DNA of 64,000 nucleotides from PCRC01 sp040384665 (GCA_040384665.1 JAZKIY010000014.1:38230-102229), one strand, 5' to 3'. Shown: positions 1-9,838, numbered from the stretch's first letter. Notes: generated from the letters alone by a model not told the origin. Made by a program: numbers and translations.

Positions 1-605
1 AGGCCAAAACCGCCAAGAAAGTGGTCACCACCGGCTGTGGCCAGGGCAGCGTGTTCGGGGGGCTGATGGACGAGGTGGACGCCATTGTGCTGCCCGAAGC
101 CACGCTGATGCAGGCACAGCTTTACGGGCTGGTGAATGCGGTCCGCCTCCAGGAGAGCACCTACAAGTCCAGCGGCTCGGTGCACGGCTGCGCGCTGTTC
201 CGTGGCGAGGAGATGCTGACCTTTGTCGAAGACGTGGGCCGCCACAACGCGATCGACACCATCGCCGGCTGGATGTGGCTGAACAGTGACGCGGCCACGC
301 CCGGCACGGCGATGCACAGCGCCGACAAAATTTTCTACACCACCGGCCGCCTGACCAGCGAGATGGTCATCAAGTCGGCGCAAATGGGCGTGCCCATCGT
401 TGTGTCGCGCAGCGGCATCACGCAAATGGGCCAGCAGGTGGCCGCGCAGCTGGGGCTGTGCACCATCGGCCGGGCCACCAACAAGCGCTTTCTTTGCTAC
501 AGCGCACCGCACCGGTTACTGCTGCAGCCTGAACTCGCGGGCAGCCCGCTGCGGCCATCGGCCGCAGAGGGTGCACACGGTGTCAGGGCATCGAAAACCG
601 CGTAA
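1..605 (+). CDS. fdhD: FdhD sulfurtransferase, 5' end missing
   Basis: This is the C-terminal part of FdhD, the sulfurtransferase that carries sulfur from IscS to the molybdenum/bis-MGD cofactor of formate dehydrogenase in the cytoplasm. The reading frame is open to the first base (codons from base 3), so the start lies outside the window. Visible family features are the TTGCG segment with its cysteine near the left edge, the conserved EDVGRHNAIDT block, and YTTGRLTSEMVIKSA followed by SRSG. The last 40 residues are a less conserved tail. A formate dehydrogenase operon probably lies to the left; nothing in the window shows it. Ten bases separate it from the next gene. Confidence 0.93.
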   Translation, partial: AKTAKKVVTTGCGQGSVFGGLMDEVDAIVLPEATLMQAQLYGLVNAVRLQESTYKSSGSVHGCALFRGEEMLTFVEDVGRHNAIDTIAGWMWLNSDAATPGTAMHSADKIFYTTGRLTSEMVIKSAQMGVPIVVSRSGITQMGQQVAAQLGLCTIGRATNKRFLCYSAPHRLLLQPELAGSPLRPSAAEGAHGVRASKTA

Positions 606-614
606 GGTTCGCGC

Positions 615-3134
615 ATGAACACAAGCTTCTGGGCATTGGGCTGGCGCAGCCTGTGGCGTGACCTGCGCGCGGGCGAGCTGCGGCTGCTGATGGTGGCGGT
701 CACGCTGGCGGTGGCGGCGGTCACGGCGGTGAGTTTTTTTGCCGACCGGCTGCAAGGCGGCCTGCAGCGCGATGCCAAACAACTGCTCGGTGGCGACGCC
801 GTGGTCGCCAGCGACAACGCCACGCCGCCGGCCTTTCTGGCCAAGGCCCAGGCCTTGGGCCTGCAGGCCAGCAGCACGCTGGGCTTTCCCACCATGGGCC
901 GGGCACCCGAGGCGCAGGGCGGCGCCACCCGGCTGGTGGCATTGAAGGCGGTGGACGTTGGCTACCCCCTGCGTGGCACCCTCAAGGTGGCCAGCCAGCC
1001 CGACGCGCCCGAGCAGGCCACGCGCGACATCCCACAACCCGGCGAGGCCTGGGTGGACGCCGCCGTGCTCGACAGCCTGGGCCTGAAGGTGGGCGACCCG
1101 TTGCTGCTGGGCGATGCGCAGCTGCGCATTGCCCGCATCATCGTCATCGAGCCCGACCGGGGCGGTGGCTTCGTCAACTTTTCTCCCCGCGTGATGGTCA
1201 ACCAGGCCGACATTGCCGCCACTGGCCTGGTGCAGCCGGCCAGCCGCCTGACCTACCGGCTGGCGGTGGCCGGCACACCGACGCAGGTGAAGGCCTTCAC
1301 CGACTGGGCCGCCGAGGCCACCCAGTCGCCTGCGTTGCGCGGTGTGCGCGTCGAGTCGCTGGACAGTGGCCGGCCCGAGATGCGGCAAACGCTGGCCCGC
1401 GCCGAACAGTTTCTGAGCCTGGTGGCACTGCTGGCCGCGCTGCTGAGCGCGGTGGCGGTGGCGCTGGCCGCGCGCGCCTTTGCCGCCAGCCACCTGAACG
1501 ACTGCGCGATGCTGCGGGTGCTGGGTCTGCGCCAGCGCACCATGGCGCTCGGCTACGCGTTCGAGTTCGCGCTGGTGGGGGTGTTTGCCAGTGGCGCCGG
1601 GCTGCTGCTGGGTTTTGGGGTGCACTACGGTTTCGTGGCGCTGTTGGCCGGGCTGGTGGCTGCGGCGCTGCCGCCACCGACGCTGTGGCCGGTGTTCTTC
1701 GGTTTCGGCATGGGGCTGACGCTGCTGGCCGCGTTTGGCCTGCCGCCGGTGCTGCAGCTGGCCAGCGTGCCACCGCTCAGGGTGATCCGGCGCGACGTGG
1801 GCAACCTCAAGCCCGCGTCGCTGGGGGTGTTGGCGCTCGGCGTGCTCGGTTTTGCCGCGTTGCTGATGGCCGTCAGCAGCGACTGGTTGCTGGGCCTGAT
1901 CGCGGTGGGTGGTTTTGCCGGTGCGGTGGCGCTGTTTGCGGCCTTGAGCTGGCTGGCGGTGCGCCTGCTGCGCGCCAGCGTGCACGAGGCCACCGCGCCG
2001 CGCTGGCTGGTGCTGGCCACGCGGCAGCTGTCGGCCCGGCCGGCGTTTGCGGTGGTGCAGGTCAGCGCGCTGGCGGTAGGCATGCTGGCGCTGGTGCTGC
2101 TGGTGCTGCTGCGCACCGACCTGGTCAGCAGCTGGCGCAAGGCCACCCCGCCCGACGCGCCCAACCGCTTCGTCATCAACATCCAGCCCGAACAGGGTGA
2201 CGCGTTCCGCCAGACCCTGCGCGACGCGGGCGTGACCCAGTTCGACTGGTACCCGATGATCCGCGGCCGGCTGGTCGCCATCAACGGCGCACCGACCTCG
2301 CCCGATGCCTTCACCGACGAGCGCGCCAAGCGGTTGGTGGACCGCGAGTTCAACCTCTCGCACGCCGCCGAGCAGCCACCGCACAACACAGTAGTGGGCG
2401 GGCGCTGGGCCAACGAGGAGCGTGGCGCCATCAGCCTGGAAGAGGGCATTGCCAAGACGCTCAAGCTCAAGCTCGGCGACGAGATGAAGTTCGACATTGG
2501 CGGCATTGAAACCAGCGCACGTGTCACCTCGCTGCGCAAGGTGGACTGGGGCTCGCTGCACGCCAACTTTTTTGTGCTCTACCCGGTGAGCCGGCTGGAC
2601 GATGTGCCCAGCACCTACATGACCGCCTTCCGCGCGCCCGCCACCCCCGGCTTTGACAACCGGCTGGTGCAGGCCTACCCCAACATCACCAACGTCGACA
2701 TGAGCGCCACCATCAACCAGATCCAGCGCGTGCTGGACCAGGTGATCCGTGCGGTGGAGTTCTTGTTCGGCTTCACGCTGGCCGCCGGGCTGGTGGTGCT
2801 GTTTGCCGCAGTGACGGCCACCCGCGAGGAGCGGGTGCGCGAGTTCGCCATCATGCGGGCGGTGGGTGCCAGCAGCGGGCTGCTGCGCCAGGTGCAGCGC
2901 GCCGAGCTGGCGGGGGTGGGCCTGCTGGCGGGCTTTCTGGCGTCGCTGGTGGCCTCGGTCGTGGGTTGGGCCCTGGCGCGCTTTGTGTTCGAGTTCGAGT
3001 GGACGGTCTCCCTCTGGGTGCCGCTGGTGGGCGCACTGGCCGGTGCGGCGCTGGCACTGGCTGCTGGCTGGTGGGGCCTGCGCGAGGTGGTTCAGCGGCC
3101 AGTGATGGACGCGCTGCGCCGCGCGCCGCAGTGA
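615..3134 (+). CDS. FtsX/YbbP-like ABC transporter permease
   Basis: An 839-residue inner-membrane permease with FtsX-like architecture. There is one N-terminal membrane helix (about residues 20-45), a large periplasmic domain, a block of helices (about 265-380 and 395-500), a second periplasmic domain, and three C-terminal helices preceded by TREERVREFAIMRAVGAS, a typical FtsX/MacB coupling segment. Length and layout match E. coli YbbP (about 800 residues), which pairs with the ATPase YbbA next to tesA. Neither an ATPase nor tesA is adjacent here, so the partner must be encoded elsewhere, or left of the window beyond fdhD. Substrate unknown. The ATG at 615 follows a weak TAAGG. Confidence 0.85.
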   Translation: MNTSFWALGWRSLWRDLRAGELRLLMVAVTLAVAAVTAVSFFADRLQGGLQRDAKQLLGGDAVVASDNATPPAFLAKAQALGLQASSTLGFPTMGRAPEAQGGATRLVALKAVDVGYPLRGTLKVASQPDAPEQATRDIPQPGEAWVDAAVLDSLGLKVGDPLLLGDAQLRIARIIVIEPDRGGGFVNFSPRVMVNQADIAATGLVQPASRLTYRLAVAGTPTQVKAFTDWAAEATQSPALRGVRVESLDSGRPEMRQTLARAEQFLSLVALLAALLSAVAVALAARAFAASHLNDCAMLRVLGLRQRTMALGYAFEFALVGVFASGAGLLLGFGVHYGFVALLAGLVAAALPPPTLWPVFFGFGMGLTLLAAFGLPPVLQLASVPPLRVIRRDVGNLKPASLGVLALGVLGFAALLMAVSSDWLLGLIAVGGFAGAVALFAALSWLAVRLLRASVHEATAPRWLVLATRQLSARPAFAVVQVSALAVGMLALVLLVLLRTDLVSSWRKATPPDAPNRFVINIQPEQGDAFRQTLRDAGVTQFDWYPMIRGRLVAINGAPTSPDAFTDERAKRLVDREFNLSHAAEQPPHNTVVGGRWANEERGAISLEEGIAKTLKLKLGDEMKFDIGGIETSARVTSLRKVDWGSLHANFFVLYPVSRLDDVPSTYMTAFRAPATPGFDNRLVQAYPNITNVDMSATINQIQRVLDQVIRAVEFLFGFTLAAGLVVLFAAVTATREERVREFAIMRAVGASSGLLRQVQRAELAGVGLLAGFLASLVASVVGWALARFVFEFEWTVSLWVPLVGALAGAALALAAGWWGLREVVQRPVMDALRRAPQ

Positions 3135-3149
3135 GCGGTTGCGTTTAAA

Positions 3150-3210
3150 ATGCTCCTCTTTAGATAGCTGAATCGCTAGATTCCACTAAGGCTCAGGGCC
3201 GATTTGATGA
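3150..3210 (+). repeat. Dispersed repeat, copy A
   Basis: Copy A of the dispersed repeat family of this window, in the gap between the permease and the globin gene. It reads ATAGCTGAAT, then CGCTAGATTCCACTAAGGCT, then CAGGGCCGATTTGATGA. The repeat supplies both the AGGG ribosome-binding stretch and the ATG (3207) of the downstream globin. Aligned by eye to nine other copies. Confidence 0.8.
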
Positions 3211-3629
3211 CAAACAACACCGAAGAAGCCGCGCCAGACACGCTGTACGCCCTGTTGGGCGGTGAAACGCAGGTCAGGGCGCTGGTCGACGCTTTCTACG
3301 ACCTGATGGACCTGGAGCCGCGCTACGCCGTGCTGCGCGCGGTGCACGGCAACACGCTGGAAAACGCGCGCCAGCGGCTGTTCTGGTACCTCTGCGGTTG
3401 GCTGGGCGGCCCGCCGCACTACACCGACCGCTTTGGCCACCCGCGCCTGCGCGCCCGCCACCTGCCGCAGCAGATTGGTGGCCACAGCATCGGCGTTCAG
3501 GAGCGCGACCAGTGGCTCGCCTGCATGGACGAGGCCATGGGCCAGGTGGCGGTGCACGAGGCCCTGCGCGCCCACCTGCGCCAGGTGTTTTTTGACACCG
3601 CCGACTGGATGCGCAACCGGCCCGAATGA
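3207..3629 (+). CDS. Group II truncated haemoglobin
   Basis: A 140-residue truncated haemoglobin of group II (TrHbO type), a small cytoplasmic haem protein usually tied to oxygen, NO or redox handling. Seen: AFYDLMDL with the B10 tyrosine, GWLGGPPHYTDRFGHPRLRARHLP with the proximal histidine region, and ERDQWLACMDEAM with the group II G8 tryptophan. Length is normal. I chose ATG 3207 over the TTG three bases upstream; it lies eight bases after AGGG, and both are contributed by repeat copy A. This suggests the repeat has replaced the native translation start region. No operon partner. Confidence 0.9.
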   Translation: MTNNTEEAAPDTLYALLGGETQVRALVDAFYDLMDLEPRYAVLRAVHGNTLENARQRLFWYLCGWLGGPPHYTDRFGHPRLRARHLPQQIGGHSIGVQERDQWLACMDEAMGQVAVHEALRAHLRQVFFDTADWMRNRPE

Positions 3630-3637
3630 GCGCCCCC

Positions 3638-3671
3638 TCCCGCCGTGCCGGCGGGTGTGTGTGGGCTTTTG
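3638..3671 (+). terminator. Weak hairpin after the globin gene
   Basis: Six-base arms CCCGCC / GGCGGG around a 5-base loop begin about 10 bases after the globin stop. A short CTTTT follows about a dozen bases later, too far for a classical intrinsic terminator, so this is tentative. Confidence 0.3.
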
Positions 3672-3820
3672 GCCTACACGGGTGGCCGTGTTCTGGCTGA
3701 CAGCGCATCACGCGCTGGGCCGATGCCAGGCCCGGGGTGCCTTGCCTACGATGGAACTGCGGTGCCATCCAGCAATTGTGTGGTGGCCACTGCCCAACCA
3801 CATAACAAGGAACCTCCACC

Positions 3821-4537
3821 ATGAACCGACGCCACCTGCTGCTCTCCAGCGCCGCCCTGTCTTCCATCGCACTCAGCGCCCACGCGGCCAACCCCACCGC
3901 CCCGGTGGTCAGCAAACCAGAGGTGCTGAAAGGTGCCGAGAACACCGCCAAGGCCCAACCACCCTTGCCGTATGCGCAAAGCGCACTGGCCCCGGTGATT
4001 GGCAGCACCACGGTGGGTTTGCACTACGGCAAACACCACAAGAAATACTTTGAAGAACTGGCCAAGCTGTTGCCAGCCGCCACGCTGGAGTCGGACTCGC
4101 TGGAAAGCATCGTCCGCGCTGCCACGCCCGGCCCGATCGCCAACAACGCCGGCCAGGCCTGGAACCACAACTTCTACTGGCGCTCGATCGCCCCCAAGAG
4201 CGGTGGCAAGCCACCACAGGCCGTGCGCGTGGCGCTCGAAGAGTCGTTTGGCTCGGTAGACGCCTTCAACAAAGAATTCACCAAGACCGCGAGCGAGCAT
4301 TTCGGCAGTGGCTGGGCCTGGCTGTGCAAAAACCAGCAAAACGGCAAGCTGGTGGTGGTGGGCACGCACGACGCGGCCTCGCCCCTGACCATGGCCAGCC
4401 TCAAGCCGCTGCTGGTGTTGGACGTGTGGGAACACGCGTACTACAAGGACTACAGCAACGAGCGCGAAAAGTACGTCACCGCGGTGATGGAGAAGTTGCT
4501 GAACTGGCGCTTTGTGGAAGCCAACCTGGCCACCTGA
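3821..4537 (+). CDS. Exported iron superoxide dismutase
   Basis: A 238-residue Fe/Mn superoxide dismutase that converts superoxide to oxygen and hydrogen peroxide. Ligands fall in the expected motifs: H68 (GLHYGKHH), H116 (AWNHNFYW), D201 and H205 (LDVWEHAYY). Glutamine just before AWNH and the FGSGWAWL block point to the iron type. Unlike cytoplasmic SodB it has an N-terminal export signal: MNRRHLLLSSAALSSIAL followed by AHA. The twin arginine suggests Tat, which suits a metalloprotein folded before export, though the motif is not a perfect SRRxFLK. AAGGA sits about 8 bases before the ATG. It stands alone between the globin and the convergent smr gene. Confidence 0.92.
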   Translation: MNRRHLLLSSAALSSIALSAHAANPTAPVVSKPEVLKGAENTAKAQPPLPYAQSALAPVIGSTTVGLHYGKHHKKYFEELAKLLPAATLESDSLESIVRAATPGPIANNAGQAWNHNFYWRSIAPKSGGKPPQAVRVALEESFGSVDAFNKEFTKTASEHFGSGWAWLCKNQQNGKLVVVGTHDAASPLTMASLKPLLVLDVWEHAYYKDYSNEREKYVTAVMEKLLNWRFVEANLAT

Positions 4538-4550
4538 ACGGCGGTGCGGT

Positions 4551-5198
4551 TCAGCCCTGCGGCCCCGCAGGTTTGAGCAGCACCACCAGTGCGCCCGCGC
4601 CGCCTTCCGACGGCTTGGCCAGCACAAAGGCCAGCACTTCGGTTTTCTGGATCAGCCAGCCCAGCACCTTGCTTTTGAGCACCGGTGTTTTGCCGGGTGA
4701 GCCCAGACCTTTGCCGTGCACCACCCGCACGCAGCGGATGCCATCGCGGTATGCGGTGCGAATGAATGCCGACAGGCGTTCTCTCGCTTCTTCGCGGCGC
4801 AGGCCGTGCAGGTCCAGTTCACGCTGGATGCTCCAGTCCCCCTTGCGCAGCTTGCGCGTCACGTCGGTGCCCACACCAGGCCGGCGGTAGCTGAGCGCGT
4901 CGTCGGTGTCGAGCAGGGTGCTCACATCGAACCCGTCGCTGATGGCCTCGCGCAGCACCGCTTCTTCGTCCAGCAGCAGCTGCAGTGCAATTGGCGCGGG
5001 TGGGTCGGGCGGCAGCAGCACAGTGCGTTTGTCGGGCAGCGGTTTCACCGGCCCCACAGCGCGGGCAAACAGCTCTTTTTCGGCCAGCGCGCGGCGCTCG
5101 GCCTCGCGCCGGGCTTTCTCCAGCGCGGCGGCGCGCGCCTTGTGCTCGGCGATGGTTTTCTGGATCGGTCCGAGGTCTTGCAGCGAATGCACTTTCAC
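4551..5198 (-). CDS. Smr-domain protein
   Basis: A 215-residue protein with a C-terminal Smr (MutS-related) domain, a family with nicking or RNA-endonuclease activity. Seen: a charged, helical N-terminal half rich in Arg/Glu/Ala (about residues 10-45), then the Smr hallmarks ELDLHGLRREEARERL and VVHGKGLGSPGKTPVLK, ending in a beta-rich tail. The start is GTG at 5198, which overlaps the radC stop in a 4-bp GTGA, so the two genes are probably translationally coupled. Pairing with radC is suggestive of DNA metabolism, but that is inference. Confidence 0.85.
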   Translation of the reverse strand: MKVHSLQDLGPIQKTIAEHKARAAALEKARREAERRALAEKELFARAVGPVKPLPDKRTVLLPPDPPAPIALQLLLDEEAVLREAISDGFDVSTLLDTDDALSYRRPGVGTDVTRKLRKGDWSIQRELDLHGLRREEARERLSAFIRTAYRDGIRCVRVVHGKGLGSPGKTPVLKSKVLGWLIQKTEVLAFVLAKPSEGGAGALVVLLKPAGPQG

Positions 5199-5872
5199 AG
5201 CAACCCCCGTTCGGCCATGGACAAGGCGGCGCCCGGCGCCACGATGACATGGTCCAGTACCCGCACGTCCACCAGCGCCAGCGCGGCTTTCAGGGTCTGC
5301 GTCAGCGCCTCGTCGGCGCGCGACGGTTCGGCCACGCCCGAAGGGTGGTTGTGCGCCAGCACCACGGCGCCGGCCTGGTGGTGCAGCGCGCGCAACACCA
5401 CCTCGCGCGGGTAGACGCTGGTCTGTGTGAGTGTGCCGCGGAACAGCTCTTCCATCGCCAGCAGGCGGTGTTGTGCGTCCAGAAACAGCACCGCAAACAC
5501 CTCGTGCGGGCGGGCGGCCAGCTGCAGTTGCAGGTAATGTTTCACCGCGTCGGGCGAGTCGAACACGGTGCGGCTTTTCAGCTGCTGCGCCAGCGCGCGG
5601 CGGGCCAGTTCCAGCACCGCCACCAGCTCGGCACGTTTGGCCGGGCCGCCCAGGCCCTTGATGCGTTTGAGGTCTTCCGCGCCGGTGTTCAGCAGCCCGG
5701 CGATGCCGCCGAACGTGTCGAGCAGTTCCTGCGCCAGGGCCAGCACATTTTTGCCGGCCATGCCGGTGCGCAAAAGCAGCGCCAGCAGCTCCGCGTCGCC
5801 CAGTGCGGCAGGGCCGCGTGCCAGCAGCTTTTCGCGCGGGCGGGCGTCGGGCGGCAGGTCTTTGAGGATCAT
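5195..5872 (-). CDS. radC: RadC family JAB/MPN protein
   Basis: A 225-residue RadC protein. The N-terminal half contains a helix-hairpin-helix-like segment (about residues 55-75, LKRIKGLGGPAKRAEL). The C-terminal half is a JAMM/MPN metal-binding domain with AHNHPSG followed by a conserved Asp (about residues 168-180). The family is named for a supposed role in DNA repair that was not confirmed; its cellular function is unclear. It is the first gene of a two-gene unit with the Smr protein and is divergent from fkpB, with 102 bp between the two starts. Confidence 0.92.
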   Translation of the reverse strand: MILKDLPPDARPREKLLARGPAALGDAELLALLLRTGMAGKNVLALAQELLDTFGGIAGLLNTGAEDLKRIKGLGGPAKRAELVAVLELARRALAQQLKSRTVFDSPDAVKHYLQLQLAARPHEVFAVLFLDAQHRLLAMEELFRGTLTQTSVYPREVVLRALHHQAGAVVLAHNHPSGVAEPSRADEALTQTLKAALALVDVRVLDHVIVAPGAALSMAERGLL

Positions 5873-5974
5873 GGGCAGTGGGAGAGGGCGGGGACATCGC
5901 CTGGGCGTTCAGCCCGTGTCGCGGCGAGTTTCTACAATACAGCCAGTTTATCGACAGTTCGCCACAGAGGTCCC

Positions 5975-6448
5975 ATGTCCCCAGACACCCCGCGCATTCA
6001 GGCCGGCTCGTTCCTGACGCTGCACTACCGGCTGGCAGGCCCCAACGGTGACATCATCAATACCTTCAGCGGCCCACCGGCCACGCTGTCGCTTGGCACC
6101 GGTGCCCTGTCGCCGGTGGTGGAGCAGCGTTTGATCGGCCTGCCCGAGGGCACCCGCACCGCGTTTGAGATTCCTGCAGGTGAAGCCTTTGGTGAACGCA
6201 ACCCCGAAATGACGCAGTGGGTGTCCAAGAAGCTGCTGCGCGATTTGGGCGAGGCCGACACCGACTACGCCGTGGGCGACGTGGTGCAGTTCCCCACGCC
6301 CGACGGCCGCGCCTCGTACGCCGGTGCGGTGCAGCAGGTGCGCCGCAACCCGGCAGACAACAGCGTGGAAGCGATCCAGCTCGACTTCAACCACCCGCTG
6401 GCCAGCCAGCCGGTGACGTTTGAAGTGCATGTGATTGGCGTGTTGTGA
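5975..6448 (+). CDS. fkpB: FKBP-type peptidyl-prolyl isomerase (SlpA/FkpB)
   Basis: A 157-residue FKBP-type cis-trans prolyl isomerase of the SlyD/SlpA group, cytoplasmic, with an FKBP core split by an IF (insert-in-flap) domain around residues 70-130. Seen: GSFLTLHYRL near the N-terminus, GTGALSPVVEQRLIGLPEGTR typical of FKBP folds, and the final strand QPVTFEVHVIGVL. The ATG at 5975 was chosen because homology begins there; a longer frame exists upstream but crosses radC. Its stop overlaps the ispH start (GTGA). The fkpB-ispH pair is conserved in many proteobacteria, including E. coli. Confidence 0.92.
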   Translation: MSPDTPRIQAGSFLTLHYRLAGPNGDIINTFSGPPATLSLGTGALSPVVEQRLIGLPEGTRTAFEIPAGEAFGERNPEMTQWVSKKLLRDLGEADTDYAVGDVVQFPTPDGRASYAGAVQQVRRNPADNSVEAIQLDFNHPLASQPVTFEVHVIGVL

Positions 6449-7392
6449 GCAGCGGCCCGAAAGACATCGTCCTCGCCGAACCGCGGGGCTTTTGCGCCGG
6501 CGTGGACCGCGCGATCGAGATCGTCGAGCGTGCGCTGGAGAAATTCGGTGCGCCCATCTACGTGCGCCACGAGATCGTGCACAACACCTATGTGGTGAAC
6601 GACCTCAAGGCCAAAGGCGCGCGTTTCATCGAAGACCTGGACGAGGTGCCTCCGGGCGCGACGCTGGTGTTCTCGGCCCACGGCGTGAGCCAGGCGGTGC
6701 AGCGCGAGGCCGAAGCACGTGGTTTCCAGGTGTTTGACGCCACCTGCCCGCTGGTGACCAAGGTGCATGTGGAAGTGGCCAAGCTCGCCAAAGAGGGCTA
6801 CGAATTCCTGATGATTGGCCACAAGGGCCACCCCGAGGTGGAAGGCACGATGGGCCAGCTCGACGATGGCATCCACCTGGTGGAAGACCTGGCCGACGTG
6901 GCGCGGGTGCAGCCGGCACAGACGACCAAGCTGGCGATGGTGACGCAAACCACCTTGAGCGTGGACGACACCACCCACATCGTGAACGCGCTGCGTGCGC
7001 GTTTTCCCCTGCTGCGCGAACCCAAGCAGCAGGACATCTGCTACGCCACCCAGAACCGGCAAGACGCGGTGAAGCTGCTCAGCCCGCAGGTGGACCTGGT
7101 GATCGTGGTCGGCAGCCCGACCAGTTCCAACAGCAACCGCCTGCGCGAAGTGGCCGAAAAGCTCGGCACCGAGAGCTACATGATCGACGACGCCAGCGAA
7201 CTGCAGGCGGCGTGGTTTGAAGGCAAGCAGCGCATCGGCCTCACTGCGGGGGCCTCGGCGCCTGAGATTCTGGTGAAGCAGGTGATCGACCGCATCAAGG
7301 CGCTGGGTGCGGTGTCGGTGCAGCGGTTGCCCGGCACGCCCGAGACCATGAAGTTCCCGATGCCAAAAGGCCTGCGCATCGACCACCCGTGA
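6445..7392 (+). CDS. ispH: 4-hydroxy-3-methylbut-2-enyl diphosphate reductase
   Basis: IspH (LytB), the last enzyme of the MEP isoprenoid pathway, reduces HMBPP to IPP and DMAPP using a [4Fe-4S] cluster. In this 315-residue protein the three cluster cysteines are C17 (GFCAGVDRA), C101 (DATCPLVTK) and C199 (DICYATQ). Substrate-contact histidines are H46, H79 and H129, and the E131 acid motif GHPEVEGTMG is present. Translation starts at GTG 6445, coupled to fkpB by a 4-bp overlap. Repeat copy B follows immediately after the stop. Confidence 0.97.
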   Translation: MSSGPKDIVLAEPRGFCAGVDRAIEIVERALEKFGAPIYVRHEIVHNTYVVNDLKAKGARFIEDLDEVPPGATLVFSAHGVSQAVQREAEARGFQVFDATCPLVTKVHVEVAKLAKEGYEFLMIGHKGHPEVEGTMGQLDDGIHLVEDLADVARVQPAQTTKLAMVTQTTLSVDDTTHIVNALRARFPLLREPKQQDICYATQNRQDAVKLLSPQVDLVIVVGSPTSSNSNRLREVAEKLGTESYMIDDASELQAAWFEGKQRIGLTAGASAPEILVKQVIDRIKALGAVSVQRLPGTPETMKFPMPKGLRIDHP

Positions 7393-7396
7393 GGCG

Positions 7397-7467
7397 GTAT
7401 TGCTATTTATTCAATAGCAGTACTGCAAGGTTTCACTAGGGCTTGGTGCCAATTTGGCTTGAAAATG
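7397..7467 (+). repeat. Dispersed repeat, copy B (most complete)
   Basis: Copy B follows the ispH stop. It shows the two hairpins of the family clearly: TGCTATT / AATAGCA arms around TATTC at 7400-7419, then the core GCAAGGTTTCACTAGGGCT, then GCCAATTTGGC, a perfect palindrome, and TTGAAAATGG. Lying just downstream of ispH it could shape the mRNA 3' end, but it lacks a T-tract. Confidence 0.8.
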
Positions 7468-7513
7468 GCCCGGACGGGCCTGCTGGCAGGCCCTGGAACG
7501 CCTCAACGGGCCT

Positions 7514-7936
7514 TCAAGGCGCCTCGCCGGTCTCGCAGTTCACCATCCAGCTGACACCAAATTTGTCCACCAGCATGCCGAAGTGGGCGCCCCAGAAGGT
7601 TTTGGCAAACGGCATGGTCACCATGCCACCGGTGGCCAGGGCCTTGAACACCGCTTCGCCCCGCACCGCGTCCAGCGGCAGGTTGACCGACATCGAAAAC
7701 CCCGCGTGGCCGGCAAACGGCTGGCCCGGCATCCGGTCGCTGGCCATGAAGCGCTGGCCGTCCACCGCCAGCGCCGCGTGCATCACCTTCTGGTGCCATT
7801 CGGGTGCCAGGTGCTCGGCCTCGGGCGATTCGGCGTAGCGGTGCATGGCCACCAGTTCACCGCCCAGGCAGTGCTGGTAAAAGCCCAGCGCGGTTTCGCA
7901 GTTGCCGTCAAAAAACAAATAAGGTTCGATGCGCAT
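7514..7936 (-). CDS. VOC-family (PhnB/glyoxalase-like) protein
   Basis: A 140-residue protein of the vicinal oxygen chelate fold, PhnB/YjdN-like 3-demethylubiquinone-methyltransferase-type subgroup. It begins MRIEPYLFFDGNCETALGFYQHCLGGEL, carries the mid-protein VMHAALAVDGQRFMASD, and ends with TFWGAHFGMLVDKFGVSWMVNC. These are paired beta-alpha-beta-beta-beta modules as expected for the family. Substrate and reaction cannot be told from sequence. Single gene, divergent from serS across about 90 bp. Confidence 0.85.
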   Translation of the reverse strand: MRIEPYLFFDGNCETALGFYQHCLGGELVAMHRYAESPEAEHLAPEWHQKVMHAALAVDGQRFMASDRMPGQPFAGHAGFSMSVNLPLDAVRGEAVFKALATGGMVTMPFAKTFWGAHFGMLVDKFGVSWMVNCETGEAP

Positions 7937-8026
7937 GGCACAGGGTCACTAAGAAATTAGTTCTCATGGTAACGGCGAAACAGCGGCTGTAAAAGGTGGC
8001 GAACCCGCACCCCCTAAAATTGCCGC

Positions 8027-9346
<1,320 letters not shown>

Positions 9347-9352
9347 ACGGCC

Positions 9353-9838
9353 TTACTTGATATAGACCGTGCCAGTGAAGCTGGAGACCAAGGCGGTCTC
9401 TCCCGCCGCGTTGGTGCGCGTCACGTCCACCCGGTAAATCGCCAGCCGGCGGCTGCGGCTCACCTCGTGCGCCTTGGCTTCCAGCACGTCGCCAAACCGG
9501 GCGGCGGCCTGGTAGGTGATGTGGGCGTCAATGCCGACCGCCATCACCCCATAGGCATTGGCTGCCATGCCGAAAGCGGTGTCGGCCAGGCTGAAGATCG
9601 CGCCACCGTGGCAGGCCCTGTGGAAGTTCATGTGTTGTTCCGCCACGCGCATGCACAGTGTGGCCCGGCCCAGGCCAATGTCCACCAGCTCAATGCCCAG
9701 CGCTTCGCAGTGGCCGTCGGCGGTGCGGTAGCTGCGCGCGCGCTCAAACGCGGCGGCGTCGGTTTGCTCGGGCAGGGGGTCGTTGCGGCCGGCTTGCAAC
9801 ACAGCAGCGGCGGTGGCGGGGTGGGAAAGACCAGACAA
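9353..9838 (-). CDS. PaaI-like hotdog-fold thioesterase
   Basis: A hotdog-fold acyl-CoA thioesterase of the PaaI type. The signature HRACHGGAIFSLADTAFG holds the HGG substrate loop and the catalytic Asp; the last strands are SRSRRLAIYRVDVTR. I place the start at TTG 9838 because AAGGAG lies six bases before it; the frame is also open to a TTG at 9865. About 161 residues. In phenylacetate degraders PaaI hydrolyses hydroxyphenylacetyl-CoA, but no paa genes are near, so the substrate is open. Confidence 0.82.
   Translation of the reverse strand: MSGLSHPATAAAVLQAGRNDPLPEQTDAAAFERARSYRTADGHCEALGIELVDIGLGRATLCMRVAEQHMNFHRACHGGAIFSLADTAFGMAANAYGVMAVGIDAHITYQAAARFGDVLEAKAHEVSRSRRLAIYRVDVTRTNAAGETALVSSFTGTVYIK

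Noticed and set aside
516..2561. A 681-codon minus-strand frame under the FtsX-like permease
   Set aside because: Shadow of the permease: arginine/glutamine/histidine-rich, no domain, and no upstream start signal.
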